Shown here piece by piece: positions 34,526-43,775 of a stretch of DNA of 64,000 bases. Under the pieces are notes generated by a model that did no database searches, was not told where the DNA came from, and saw only the letters and a program-made list of their open reading frames with translations. How positions within the stretch are numbered: position 1 is the first letter of the stretch; the number at the start of each line of letters is the position of its first letter. Origin of the DNA: Acidobacteriota bacterium (lineage in GTDB: Bacteria; Acidobacteriota; Blastocatellia; Pyrinomonadales; Pyrinomonadaceae). The stretch covers positions 1 through 64,000 of the forward strand of contig JAFAVK010000087.1 in assembly GCA_019242475.1 (NCBI GenBank), read 5' to 3'. Made by a program: the position numbers and the translations under genes.

Positions 34526-36205
34526 ATGGGTCACGAAGAACGACGGACGGCGCGGGGGGCGCGTCCACTCTCTCTGTTGCTTCTCGCGGCGCTGCTCGCC
34601 TCCGCTTGCAGCAAGGGTGAAAACGTCAACTCGCCCGCGGTGAACCAACCCGCGGCGCCGGTCGCGGTCGAGGTCGCCAGGCAGGCCGGCACCGCGGCGA
34701 ACGCGAACACGGACGCCAATTCGGCCCAGTACAACGGCGTCCTCGCCGAGCCGCGGGAGGAGAAAGGCGCCGCCGGCGAGTCGTACGCGAAGATCGACGA
34801 GAACCCCTTCCTCGAAGCGTCGCGCGCGCCGCTCTCGACCTTCTCCATCGACGTGGACACGGCCTCCTACAGCAACACGCGCCGCTTCCTCAACGAAGGC
34901 CGCCTGCCGCCGCGCGACGCCGTCCGCATCGAGGAGCTGGTCAACTACTTCAACTACGACTACCCGCAGCCCGACGGCCAGACGCCCTTCTCGGTCACGG
35001 CCGAGGTCGCCGACTGTCCCTGGAACACGCAGCACAAGCTCGTCCAGATCGGCCTTCAGGGCAAGAAGGTGGCGCAGGAGCAGTTGCCGCCCGCCAACCT
35101 CGTCTTCCTCATCGACGTGTCGGGCTCGATGGACGAGCCGAACAAGCTCCCGCTCGTCAAGTCTTCCCTGCGCACGCTCGCCAACCAGCTGACCGCGCGC
35201 GACCGCGTCGCCGTCGTCGTCTACGCCGGCGCGAGCGGACTCGTCCTGCCCTCGACGCCCGGCGACCAGCGCGGAGAGATTCTCTCGGCCGTCGAGCGCC
35301 TTCAGGCCGGCGGCTCGACCAACGGCGGCTCCGGCATCCAGCTGGCCTACCGCGTCGCCGAGCAGAACTTCATCAAGGGCGGCACGAACCGCGTCATCCT
35401 CGCCACCGACGGCGACTTCAACGTCGGCCTGACGGGCGACGACGAACTCGTGAAGTTGATCGAAGCGAAGCGGCGCGGCGGCGTCTTCCTCTCCGTGCTC
35501 GGCTTCGGCACGGGCAACCTCAACGACTCGATGATGGAGAAGCTGGCCGACAAGGGGAACGGCAACTACGCATACATCGACACCGAGTCGGAGGCGCGCA
35601 AGGCGCTCGGCGAGCAGGTCGCGGGCACGCTCGCCACCATCGCCAAGGACGTGAAGATTCAGGTCGAGTTCAACCCGCGCCTCGTCGCGGGCTACCGCCT
35701 CATCGGCTACGAGAACCGCCTGCTCGCGGATAAAGATTTTAACGACGACACGAAGGACGCGGGCGAGATCGGGGCCGGCCACACGGTGACGGCGCTCTAC
35801 GAGGTCGTCCCCGCGGGGCAGAAGGTCGAGAACCCGGGCGTGGACGAGTTGAAGTACAGCCGCCCGGCCGAGGCCACGCAGAACGCGAACACGTCGGAGC
35901 TGCTGACCGTGAAGCTGCGCTACAAGGAGCCCGAGGGGGACACGAGCCGCCCGCTCAACGTCGGCGTGGCCGACCGCCAGGCGAGCTACCGCAACGCCTC
36001 GGACAACTTCAAGTTCGCCGCCGCGGTCGCCGAGTTCGGCCTGCTCCTGCGCGACTCGCGCTACAAGGGCCAGTCGTCCTACTCGAACGCGGCCGAGCTG
36101 GCGCGCGCCTCCGCGGGCGCGGACTTGAGCGGCCGCCGCTCCGAGTTCGTCAACCTCGTCGAGACGGCCGGCAGGCTAGCGCCCCGCGAGACCGCCGCGC
36201 GTTAA
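34526..36205 (+). CDS. VWA-domain lipoprotein (YfbK-like)
   Basis: A 559-residue lipoprotein. The signal LLLLAALLASACSK ends at Cys28, which would be lipidated. After a linker comes the family N-terminal domain (FSIDVDTASYSNTRRFLNEG) at about residues 105-150. A von Willebrand factor A domain follows with the metal site VFLIDVSGSMDEPNK (DxSxS, about 195) and ATDGDFNVGLTGDDE. A C-terminal DUF3520-like region from about 415 (ALYEVVPAGQKVE) completes the YfbK-type architecture. The cellular role of this family is unknown; an envelope-anchored scaffold is likely. GGAGGAATCGT before ATG 34526 decides the start. A TIR element follows the gene. Confidence 0.88.
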   Translation: MGHEERRTARGARPLSLLLLAALLASACSKGENVNSPAVNQPAAPVAVEVARQAGTAANANTDANSAQYNGVLAEPREEKGAAGESYAKIDENPFLEASRAPLSTFSIDVDTASYSNTRRFLNEGRLPPRDAVRIEELVNYFNYDYPQPDGQTPFSVTAEVADCPWNTQHKLVQIGLQGKKVAQEQLPPANLVFLIDVSGSMDEPNKLPLVKSSLRTLANQLTARDRVAVVVYAGASGLVLPSTPGDQRGEILSAVERLQAGGSTNGGSGIQLAYRVAEQNFIKGGTNRVILATDGDFNVGLTGDDELVKLIEAKRRGGVFLSVLGFGTGNLNDSMMEKLADKGNGNYAYIDTESEARKALGEQVAGTLATIAKDVKIQVEFNPRLVAGYRLIGYENRLLADKDFNDDTKDAGEIGAGHTVTALYEVVPAGQKVENPGVDELKYSRPAEATQNANTSELLTVKLRYKEPEGDTSRPLNVGVADRQASYRNASDNFKFAAAVAEFGLLLRDSRYKGQSSYSNAAELARASAGADLSGRRSEFVNLVETAGRLAPRETAAR

Positions 36206-36232
36206 AGCGGGGTTCACTCGGACGGGACTTAA

Positions 36233-36378
36233 AGCCGGGAGCGCGGGCATCCCTGCCCGCCAAAGCGTGCGGAAGCACGCTTAGCAGAGAACCGCCACCA
36301 CTCAACCTTGAGTGGTGGCGGTTCTTCGCATTCGCGCTGTCGCGCTCATGGCGGGCAGGGATGCCCGCGCTCCCGGCT
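36233..36378. mobile_element. MITE-like element, 29-base terminal inverted repeats
   Basis: The left arm 36233-36261 and right arm 36350-36378 are exact reverse complements (AGCCGGGAGCGCGGGCATCC..). The inside holds an 18-base-stem hairpin (36288-36305/36308-36325). The same arms flank a different hairpin at 46158-46300. There are no coding genes inside. Its right end borders a 12-base tandem repeat. Confidence 0.85.
36288..36325. terminator. perfect 18-base hairpin inside the MITE-like element
   Basis: AGAACCGCCACCACTCAA pairs exactly with TTGAGTGGTGGCGGTTCT around a CC loop, followed by TCGC. It could be a two-way terminator for the convergent genes at 34526 and 36437. Confidence 0.6.
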
Positions 36379-36404
36379 TAGCTCCCGGCTTAGCTCCCGG
36401 CTTA
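36369..36404. repeat. three tandem copies of a 12-base word
   Basis: GCTCCCGGCTTA occurs three times in a row at 36369-36380, 36381-36392 and 36393-36404, continuing the terminal repeat of the neighbouring element. This is consistent with slippage or repeated insertion at the end of the element. Confidence 0.9.
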
Positions 36405-36436
36405 GTCACATCCATCCGCACGCCGCCCTTTGAGCC

Positions 36437-36820
36437 CTACTCGTCTTCCGTGCCCTCCCCCGAGCCCTTCTTCGACTTGCGCTGCGGCTTCTTGTACTCC
36501 GAAGGCTTCTTGCGGCCGACGGCCTGCGCCTGGTTCGAGTCCCTGCCGAACTGCGCCGTCACCTGATCCCTCGCGCCGAGCATCAGGCCGTGAAAGTTCA
36601 ACTGCTTCTCGACGACCTTATCGCGCGCGGCCTTCGCCGCCGCGTCCGCCTGCGCCTCCGCCGTCCGCGCGGCCTGCAACTCCTGATAAGCCTGCTCGAT
36701 GGCGGCCACCGTGTAATCGGAGTTCGCGGGCGCGTAGTCGGCGACCACCTTCAAAGCCGCGTAATCGTCCTCGTCCTTCGCGAGATGCTGGGGCGCGATG
36801 CGTCTCGACCGGTTAGCCAT
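36437..36820 (-). CDS. small conserved hypothetical protein, basic
   Basis: A 127-residue protein. Residues 10-75 are helical and Ala-rich (NSDYTVAAIEQAYQELQAAR, then ADAAAKAARDKVVEKQLNFH), consistent with a coiled coil. The C-terminus is strongly basic (KKPSEYKKPQRKSKKGSG) with an acidic end, suggesting nucleic-acid contact. I do not recognise a function. AAGGAG 7 bases upstream gives a clear start. The region upstream of it (36841-37260) is the palindromic tandem array, divergent from ffh. Confidence 0.7.
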   Translation of the reverse strand: MANRSRRIAPQHLAKDEDDYAALKVVADYAPANSDYTVAAIEQAYQELQAARTAEAQADAAAKAARDKVVEKQLNFHGLMLGARDQVTAQFGRDSNQAQAVGRKKPSEYKKPQRKSKKGSGEGTEDE

Positions 36821-36916
36821 TTTCCTGCTCCTTTACGTGAGAAATACAGAGGTCTCCGCGAGGCGGCCCGCACGAGGTTTCCGACCCGGGTAATTGTAAC
36901 AACAAACTTCGCCGTC

Positions 36917-37260
36917 CTCACAACTCACTTGTCAGCCCTGACAAGTGAGTTGTCAGCCCTGACAAGTGAGTTGTGAGGGCTGACAAGTGAGTTGTCAGCC
37001 CTCACAAGTGACTTGTCAGCCCTGACAAGTGAGTTGTCAGCCCTCACAAGTGACTTGTCAGCCCTGACAAGTGACTTGTCAGCCCTGACAAGTGAGTTGT
37101 CAGCCCTGACAAGTCACTTGTCAGCCCTCACAACTCACTTGTCAGCCCTCACAACTCACTTGTCAGCTCTCACAACTCAGTTGTCAGCTCTCACAACTCA
37201 GTTGTCAGCCCTCACAACTCAGTTGTGAGGGCTGACAACTCACTTGTGACGCCTCACAAG
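36917..37260. repeat. tandem array of about sixteen 21-base palindromic units
   Basis: Units of the type TGACAAGTGAGTTGTCAGCCC repeat with a 21-base period. Each holds two inverted half-sites (GTGACTTGTCA, AACTCACTTGT or variants), and neighbouring units join as TTGTCAGCCCTGACAA, itself a palindrome. There is no spacer diversity, so it is not CRISPR. The array fills the space between the start of the gene at 36437-36820 and the upstream region of ffh. Both strands read as SALTSEL heptads, so apparent small reading frames are artefacts. Confidence 0.9.
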
Positions 37261-37318
37261 AACGTTACACCGCCCCGCAACGCCATTCCTTTGAGACAGA
37301 ATTAACCGCGGGGGCACG

Positions 37319-37361
37319 GGGGCACGGCTTCTTGAGCTGTCTCTTCTAGGCCGTGCCCCTG
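37319..37361. repeat. GGGGCACGG inverted repeat, possible terminator
   Basis: The left arm CGGGGGCACGGCT (about 37317-37329) pairs with GGCCGTGCCCCTG (37349-37361). A word GGGGGCACG is doubled on the left side, as in the other arm-type repeats of the window. Function unknown. Confidence 0.6.
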
Positions 37362-37437
37362 TACTTAAACGCCCTCCGCCCCTCCCGCGAGAGTGAATAG
37401 ACCGCGGACGCATACTTCGTTTCGTTGACTTCCAGCC

Positions 37438-37466
37438 GCCGCGGAGACTGTTCGAGTCTCCCGCGG
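37438..37466. repeat. hairpin CCGCGGAGACT / AGTCTCCCGCGG
   Basis: A stem of seven to eleven pairs around TTCG-type loop bases lies about 15 bases before the -35 of the ffh promoter. It could be a regulatory hairpin or the end of an upstream transcript. Confidence 0.45.
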
Positions 37467-37480
37467 GGAAGCCCCTTTCC

Positions 37481-37509
37481 TTGACACCATTTACCGACGC
37501 CGTTATCAT
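37481..37509 (+). promoter_or_regulatory. housekeeping-type promoter for ffh
   Basis: TTGACA at 37481-37486, a 17-base spacer, and TATCAT at 37504-37509: a near-consensus sigma-70-type promoter 42 bases before the ffh ATG. The start site would be near 37516. Confidence 0.8.
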
Positions 37510-37550
37510 CCTTGTTTTCGGCTGGGGCTGGCCGGGCCGTCTGTATAGTT

Positions 37551-39071
<1,521 letters not shown>

Positions 39072-39089
39072 TCAGTATTTGGAGGATCG

Positions 39090-39356
39090 ATGTTAGCAAT
39101 CAGACTGATGCGCATGGGCGCGAAGAAGAGCCCGTCGTACCGCGTTGTCGTCAAGGAGAAGCTGTCGAAGCGCGACGGCGCCTACGTCGAGAACGTGGGC
39201 TTCTACAACCCGACCCGCAACCCGGCCGAGGTGCGCCTCGACCTGGAGCGCGTCAACTACTGGATCGAGCGCGGCGCGCAGCCGACCGACACCGTGCGGA
39301 ATCTCATCCGCCAGCAGTCGAAGGCGCAGGCCGCCGAGTCGCAAGCGTCGGCCTAA
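39090..39356 (+). CDS. rpsP: 30S ribosomal protein S16
   Basis: An 88-residue ribosomal protein S16 with the family start [18 protein letters not shown] and [19 protein letters not shown]. It sits in the small subunit near the 5' domain of 16S rRNA and helps assembly. GGAGG upstream supports ATG 39090. It lies 18 bases after ffh and 6 bases before khpA. The length is normal for bacteria. Confidence 0.97.
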   Translation: MLAIRLMRMGAKKSPSYRVVVKEKLSKRDGAYVENVGFYNPTRNPAEVRLDLERVNYWIERGAQPTDTVRNLIRQQSKAQAAESQASA

Positions 39357-39362
39357 ACCCGA

Positions 39363-39599
39363 ATGATGAAAGACGCCGTCGAGTTGATCGTCAAGCATCT
39401 GGTGCGCGAGGCCGAGTCGGTGGACGTGCGTGAGGTGGAGCGCGACCGCTCGACGAGCGTCATCGAGATTCGCGTGGCGCAGGCGGACGTGGGCAAAATC
39501 ATCGGCCGCCAGGGGCGGACGGTGAAGGCCCTGCGCTCGCTCCTCCACGCGGCGGGCGAGAAGCAGCGCAAGCGCTACCACCTCGAAATCGTGGAATGA
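39363..39599 (+). CDS. khpA: KH-domain RNA-binding protein KhpA
   Basis: A 78-residue single KH domain with the GXXG loop as VGKIIGRQGRTVKAL (about residues 42-56). KhpA binds RNA and in other bacteria works with KhpB in cell-division and RNA control. Placement between rpsP and rimM is the classical position. Either of two consecutive ATGs could be the start. Its stop overlaps the start of rimM by four bases, so the two are translationally coupled. Confidence 0.95.
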   Translation: MMKDAVELIVKHLVREAESVDVREVERDRSTSVIEIRVAQADVGKIIGRQGRTVKALRSLLHAAGEKQRKRYHLEIVE

Positions 39600-40138
39600 G
39601 CGGCGCGGATGACCTTGCAAAGGTCGAGCTGGTCGCGGTGGCGCGGGTCGCAAAGCCGCGCGGGGTGAAGGGCGAAGTCGCCTGCGACCTTCTGACCGAC
39701 TTCCCCGAGCGCTTCGACGGGCTCGAAGAACTGATCGCGGTCTTCCCCGGCGGGCGGCGTGAGCGTTTGACACTCGAAGGCTCTTGGCTCCACGGCGACC
39801 GCGTCGTCCTGAAGCTCGAAGGCTTCGACAGCCCCGAGGCTTCCGCGGCGCTCGTGGGCTGCGAGCTGGCCGTCCCCGAGTCGGAGGCGGTCGAGCTGGA
39901 AGAGGGCGAGTTCTACGACTGGCAGTTGGAAGGCTGCCGCGTCGAGACGCTGGAAGGGAAAGAGGTGGGCACCGTCCGCGAGGTGCTCCACACGGGCGGC
40001 GAGGCACCCGTCCTCATCATCCGTGACGAGGCCGCGCGCGAGAACCTCGTCCCGCTCGCCGAGAGCATCTGCGTCGAGATCGACGTTGACGCGAAGCTCA
40101 TCCGAGTTGACCCGCCGGACGAGCTTTTGGAACTTTAG
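39596..40138 (+). CDS. rimM: ribosome maturation factor RimM
   Basis: A 180-residue RimM. The N-terminal RimM domain includes ARVAKPRGVKGEVACDLLTD (about residue 18), and the PRC-barrel domain starts near FYDWQLEGCRVETLEGKEVG (about 103). It binds the 30S head during late assembly. The start overlaps khpA. A typical length and intact PRC-barrel (APVLIIRDEAARENLVPLAE) suggest normal function. Confidence 0.95.
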   Translation: MSGADDLAKVELVAVARVAKPRGVKGEVACDLLTDFPERFDGLEELIAVFPGGRRERLTLEGSWLHGDRVVLKLEGFDSPEASAALVGCELAVPESEAVELEEGEFYDWQLEGCRVETLEGKEVGTVREVLHTGGEAPVLIIRDEAARENLVPLAESICVEIDVDAKLIRVDPPDELLEL

Positions 40139-40141
40139 CCC

Positions 40142-40894
40142 GTGCTTCGGTTTGACATCATCACGATCTTCCCCGAGTTCTTCCGCGGGGTGTTCGACTT
40201 CGGCATCGTGCGGCGGGCGCGCGCGGCGGGGCTGGTCGAGGTGGCGGCGCACGACCTGCGCGGCTGGACGCACGACCGGCACAAGGTCGTGGACGACCGG
40301 CCGTTCGGCGGCGGCGACGGGATGGTCTTGAAGCCCGAGCCGATCTTTGAGGCGGTCGAATCTTTGACGGGCTTGACGGGCGGCGCGGAGTCGTTTCGCC
40401 AGGCGAGCAAGCGCGTCGTGCTGCTCTCGCCGCAGGGGCGGCAACTTTCGCAGGCGCTCGCGGCGGAGTTGGCCGGGGCCGAACGGGTCGTCGTCGTCTG
40501 CGGCCGCTACGAGGGCGTGGACGAGCGTGTCTCGGAAGGCTTGGCGACCGACGAGGTCTCCATCGGCGACTACGTGCTCTCGGGCGGCGAGCCCGCGGCG
40601 GTCGTCCTGGTGGACGCGGTGACGCGGCTCATCCCCGGCGCTTTGGGGAGCGAGACCTCGGCGGTCAACGAGTCCTTCTCCGAAGGGATTCTCGACTTCC
40701 CGAACTACACGCGGCCCGTCGAGTTCCGCGGCCGGCGCGTGCCGGAGATTCTGTTGAGCGGCCACCACGCGGAGGTCGCGCGCTGGCGCCGCCGCGCCGC
40801 GCTCCGCAAGACGCGCCGCAACCGCCCGGACTTGTTCGCCGGTGTTGAGCTGAGTGAGAAGGAGCGCGCCGCGCTCGACGAAGAAGACGAGTGA
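40142..40894 (+). CDS. trmD: tRNA (guanine37-N1)-methyltransferase TrmD
   Basis: A 250-residue SPOUT methyltransferase that methylates G37 of tRNAs. [20 protein letters not shown] marks the start, [13 protein letters not shown] is near 59, and the knotted SAM site is in [10 protein letters not shown] and [17 protein letters not shown] (about 120-160). The start codon is [22 protein letters not shown] shows the normal C-terminal domain. An unpaired repeat-like arm (40951-40980) separates it from rplS. Confidence 0.96.
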   Translation: MLRFDIITIFPEFFRGVFDFGIVRRARAAGLVEVAAHDLRGWTHDRHKVVDDRPFGGGDGMVLKPEPIFEAVESLTGLTGGAESFRQASKRVVLLSPQGRQLSQALAAELAGAERVVVVCGRYEGVDERVSEGLATDEVSIGDYVLSGGEPAAVVLVDAVTRLIPGALGSETSAVNESFSEGILDFPNYTRPVEFRGRRVPEILLSGHHAEVARWRRRAALRKTRRNRPDLFAGVELSEKERAALDEEDE

Positions 40895-40950
40895 TTTGAA
40901 CTAACAGATTTCGCGAGTGGTCACAGACGCCGCGCCGAAGCGGGTGCTAC

Positions 40951-40980
40951 TGACTGCTGGCTACTGACTACCGACTACTG
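40951..40980. repeat. orphan repeat arm (ACTACTGACTAC words)
   Basis: GGCTACTGACTACCGACTAC and neighbours are four to five degenerate copies of an 8-10 base word CTACTGACT, of the same style as the family B words, but no complementary arm is visible nearby. It ends 18 bases before rplS. Confidence 0.6.
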
Positions 40981-40997
40981 CTTTTCGAGGTGACATC

Positions 40998-41408
40998 ATG
41001 AACCGCTTGGACAGTGTGGACAGCGCGCAGAGGCGCACGGACATCCCGGACTTCGCGCCGGGCGACACGGTGCGCGTGCACGTGCGCATCAAGGAGTCGG
41101 AGACGAAGGAGCGCCTCCAGGCGTTCGAGGGCGTCTGCATCGCGCGCAAGGGCGACGGCATCCGCGAGACCTTCACCGTGCGCAAGACCAGCTTCGGCGT
41201 CGGCGTCGAGCGCATCTTCCCCGTCCACGGCCCCATCATCGGCCGCGTCGAGGTGCTGCGCCGCGGCCGCGTCCGCCGCGCCAAGCTCTACTACCTGCGC
41301 AACCTGCGCGGCAAGGCCGCCCGCATCAAGGAACTCGACACGCGCAACTCCACCAAGGGCGCCGGCGGCCAGGCCCAGGGCGCCTCGGCGTCGAACAAGA
41401 GCAAGTAA
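40998..41408 (+). CDS. rplS: 50S ribosomal protein L19
   Basis: A 136-residue L19 with the hallmark segments [20 protein letters not shown] (about residue 18) and [20 protein letters not shown] (about 70). L19 lies at the 30S/50S interface. The last 20 residues ([14 protein letters not shown]) are a low-complexity extension. Its stop TAA starts the family C repeat at 41405. Confidence 0.97.
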   Translation: MNRLDSVDSAQRRTDIPDFAPGDTVRVHVRIKESETKERLQAFEGVCIARKGDGIRETFTVRKTSFGVGVERIFPVHGPIIGRVEVLRRGRVRRAKLYYLRNLRGKAARIKELDTRNSTKGAGGQAQGASASNKSK

Positions 41409-41483
41409 AACCGTAAACGGTGAACCGCAAACCGTGACAAGTTGAGAAGGCTTCCTTCTTGTCACGGTTTACGGTTCACGTTT
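41405..41483. repeat. family C intercistronic inverted repeat (CCGTGAACCGT words)
   Basis: AACCGTAAACGGTGAACCGC-type words on the left pair with GTCACGGTTTACGGTTCACG on the right (about 25 of 27 with one bulge). The centre is TTGAGAAGGCTTCCTT. It runs from the rplS stop to three bases before the rnhB ATG, leaving no visible ribosome site. Same family as 49780-49852. Confidence 0.85.
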
Positions 41484-41486
41484 CTT

Positions 41487-42119
41487 ATGGCTCGCCAGAG
41501 GCGCCAGTCGCTCATCCACACGCTGTTCGAGGAGGAGGCGCGCGGCCGTGGGTTCGGGCGCGTGGCCGGGCTCGACGAGGTGGGGCGCGGGGCGCTGGCG
41601 GGGCCGGTGGTGGCGGCGGCCGTCATCCTCGACCCTTCGGCGGCGATTCCGGAAGGGCTCGACGACTCGAAGAAGCTGACCGCGTTGCAGCGCGAGCGCA
41701 TCAGTGAGGAGTTGAGGCGTTCGGCCGTCTGCTACGCCTACGGGCTCATCAGCCCGGAAGAGATCGACGCGACGAACATCCTCGTCGCCACGCGGCGCGC
41801 GATGTTGCAGGCCCTTGAGCAACTGCAACCGTGCGCCGACTTTCTTTTAATCGACGCCCTCCAACTGCGCGAGTCGCCTTTGCCGCAGAAGGCGATCATC
41901 CGCGGCGACTCGGCCTCGGCCTCCATCGCCGCCGCCTCCGTCCTCGCCAAGACCTACCGCGACGCGCTCATGCGCGACTACGACGCGCAGTTCCCGCACT
42001 ACGGCTTCGCGCGTCACGTCGGCTATGGCACCCGCGACCACTGGGCCGCGCTCAAGGCCCACGGCTGCTGCCCCATCCACCGCCGCACCTTCCGCGGCGT
42101 CGTCAGTCAGGAAGAATAA
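41487..42119 (+). CDS. rnhB: ribonuclease HII
   Basis: A 210-residue RNase HII. The catalytic DEVGRG motif is in GLDEVGRGALAGPVVAAAVI (about residue 29); IDALQL and IRGDSASASIAAASVLAKTY (about 145) complete the active-site region. The enzyme cuts RNA of RNA-DNA hybrids and removes ribonucleotides from DNA. The ATG at 41487 falls directly after the family C repeat; an upstream in-frame ORF from 41442 is only the translation of that repeat, so it is not the start. Confidence 0.93.
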   Translation: MARQRRQSLIHTLFEEEARGRGFGRVAGLDEVGRGALAGPVVAAAVILDPSAAIPEGLDDSKKLTALQRERISEELRRSAVCYAYGLISPEEIDATNILVATRRAMLQALEQLQPCADFLLIDALQLRESPLPQKAIIRGDSASASIAAASVLAKTYRDALMRDYDAQFPHYGFARHVGYGTRDHWAALKAHGCCPIHRRTFRGVVSQEE

Positions 42120-42128
42120 GGCCCACGC

Positions 42129-42857
42129 TCAGACCTGTTCGACGGCCTCGCGCAGCTCCAGTTCGGAGATGGCGAACGTCGCGTCAGTCCCGGGGTTCTC
42201 CAACACGACCCCGACCGTGCCGTAGGTGAACCTTGAGTCGCGCACGGACGAGACCAGCACGTCGTTGACGTGAACGCGCAGGTGGTCGTTGTAGGCGACC
42301 ACGCGCAGGCGGTTGGCGACGCCCACTCCGGGGCGCAGCGCGGGGTGTGAGGCGAAGTCCACCAGAATGCTCCACTTCTTCTCGCTCGCCTTGTCGTAGC
42401 GGGCGACGCAGTAGTTCCCCTTCGGCGCGATGTCCACGCAGTAGTGGCCCTCGTCGGTGGAGCGGAAGTCGAACCCGAGCCGGCATTGTTTCGTCACGTC
42501 CCCGACTTCGAGGAAAGTGATCGTCATCGCCGCGTCGATGTTGTCGAAAGACCCGTGGGATTCGAGCAGCCAGGAGGTGGTCTCCCGCTTCGGAAACTTT
42601 CCGACGAGCTGCGGCGGCCCGCCTCCGCCGACGCTCAGTCGCTCCTTCTGGTAGACGCGCCAGCCCGGGAGTTCGAGGTCTCGGAAGTCTGCCCCGAGCA
42701 AAAGCTCCCCGAGGCGCGGGCCGCCGCGCTCGGACAGGTCGTAGAGCTGGCCGCAGTAAGGGCAGGCGGCGAAGCGCCCGCCGGCGAGCGGGATGGACGC
42801 CCCGCAGCGGTCACAACTCAGCGAACGCGGCTTGCCCCCTTCAGACGTCGCGCCCAT
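42129..42857 (-). CDS. zinc-ribbon protein with jelly-roll (LamG/DUF1080-like) domain
   Basis: A 242-residue protein. Two CxxC pairs (CDRCGAS about residues 15-21; CPYCGQL about 32-38) form a zinc ribbon, followed by a beta-rich domain with ESHGSFDNIDAAMTITFLEV, LGFDFRSTDEGHYCVDIAPK and VVAYNDHLRVHVNDVLVSS, resembling concanavalin-type laminin-G/DUF1080 folds. No signal peptide is visible, so it should be cytoplasmic. Substrate unknown. Confidence 0.75.
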   Translation of the reverse strand: MGATSEGGKPRSLSCDRCGASIPLAGGRFAACPYCGQLYDLSERGGPRLGELLLGADFRDLELPGWRVYQKERLSVGGGGPPQLVGKFPKRETTSWLLESHGSFDNIDAAMTITFLEVGDVTKQCRLGFDFRSTDEGHYCVDIAPKGNYCVARYDKASEKKWSILVDFASHPALRPGVGVANRLRVVAYNDHLRVHVNDVLVSSVRDSRFTYGTVGVVLENPGTDATFAISELELREAVEQV

Positions 42858-42895
42858 ATGAATCCTCTAAGCTTCGCCCACGGCCTCGCCCCGGC

Positions 42896-43582
42896 TCAGT
42901 TGTCGGAGTCTTCGTCCACGTCTTCGAGGAAGAGCCGCGAGCGCCCGATCTGCTCGCGCTTCTCGGCCGGCTTGAGCGGCCGCTCGCCGCGCCAGCGCTC
43001 CTCGGTCGTCAGGCGCACGCCCGTCAGGTAGTTCTCGCTGACCTTCACCGCGGGCCAGCGCGGCCCCTGCGGCCGGTGGTAGTTGAAGGCGTCTTTGCCG
43101 ATGAGCAGGAAGCGGCCCGAGTTCGCGTCGTAGCGGAAGCGGTGCGTCAGATCGGCCACGTCCGTCATCCCGTAGTTCTGGTTGACGACGAGCACGCCGC
43201 CTTTGACGGACAGGTTGAAGATGTACTGCGGGACGGCCGGCACGAGCAGCTTCGTCGCCAGCCCCGCGCGGCGCAGCCGCCCGCCCTCCGACGAGAGCAG
43301 AACCAACAGCGCCTGTGACTCCGGCGCCGCGCCCACGCCCGACGAGTCGTAATCGCCCGGCACCAGCCGCAGCGCTAAGTCGGCCCGCCCGTCGCCGTCG
43401 AGGTCGCCCTCCGCGCGCCCGTCAACCTTCCACCCTGCGGGGACGAACTCTTTCTCCCCCGCGCCCTCCGCCGGCACGCGCGCCGTGTCGAAGGCGGGCG
43501 CGTCCTGGGCCGCGGCCGACGCGCACATCAGCAGAGTCAAACAACAGGCCGCTAGCGCAAACGCCCACGCCTGACGATTCAT
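42896..43582 (-). CDS. secreted FG-GAP/VCBS-like protein of unknown function
   Basis: A 228-residue protein with a signal peptide (AWAFALAACCLTLLMCASAAAQ). A calcium-type loop GDLDGDGRADLALRLVPGD (about residue 60) resembles the FG-GAP/VCBS EF-like motif. The rest forms a compact beta-rich domain (NYGMTDVADLTHRFRYDANS). Such proteins are secreted or periplasmic and uncharacterised. GGAGGGGCGGTGTG supports ATG 43582, not the longer frame up to 43711. It is divergent from the GT4 gene at 43776. Confidence 0.75.
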   Translation of the reverse strand: MNRQAWAFALAACCLTLLMCASAAAQDAPAFDTARVPAEGAGEKEFVPAGWKVDGRAEGDLDGDGRADLALRLVPGDYDSSGVGAAPESQALLVLLSSEGGRLRRAGLATKLLVPAVPQYIFNLSVKGGVLVVNQNYGMTDVADLTHRFRYDANSGRFLLIGKDAFNYHRPQGPRWPAVKVSENYLTGVRLTTEERWRGERPLKPAEKREQIGRSRLFLEDVDEDSDN

Positions 43583-43775
43583 CACACCGCCCCTCCGCAA
43601 GATGATTTGAAACGCGTAAAAGCTCGGACAGGATAACACGAACGACCCGGCAGCGCGGCGCAGTATATCACGCGGAATCGGCGTGTTATGCTGCGGTACG
43701 TAGACGGGCACGCTCTGTTCACCCTTGAGGTCTCGGAAGCTTTAACCCGGCGGTCGGGGTCGTAATTCTTCTATC

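Noticed and set aside
36992-37228. Open frame of SALTSEL/SALTSDL heptads, looks like a coiled-coil protein
   Set aside because: It is only the translation of the 21-base palindromic array; it has no start context and the same array is open in other frames as well.
36917-37260. CRISPR array
   Set aside because: Units are contiguous with a 21-base period and no variable spacers, and no cas gene is present.
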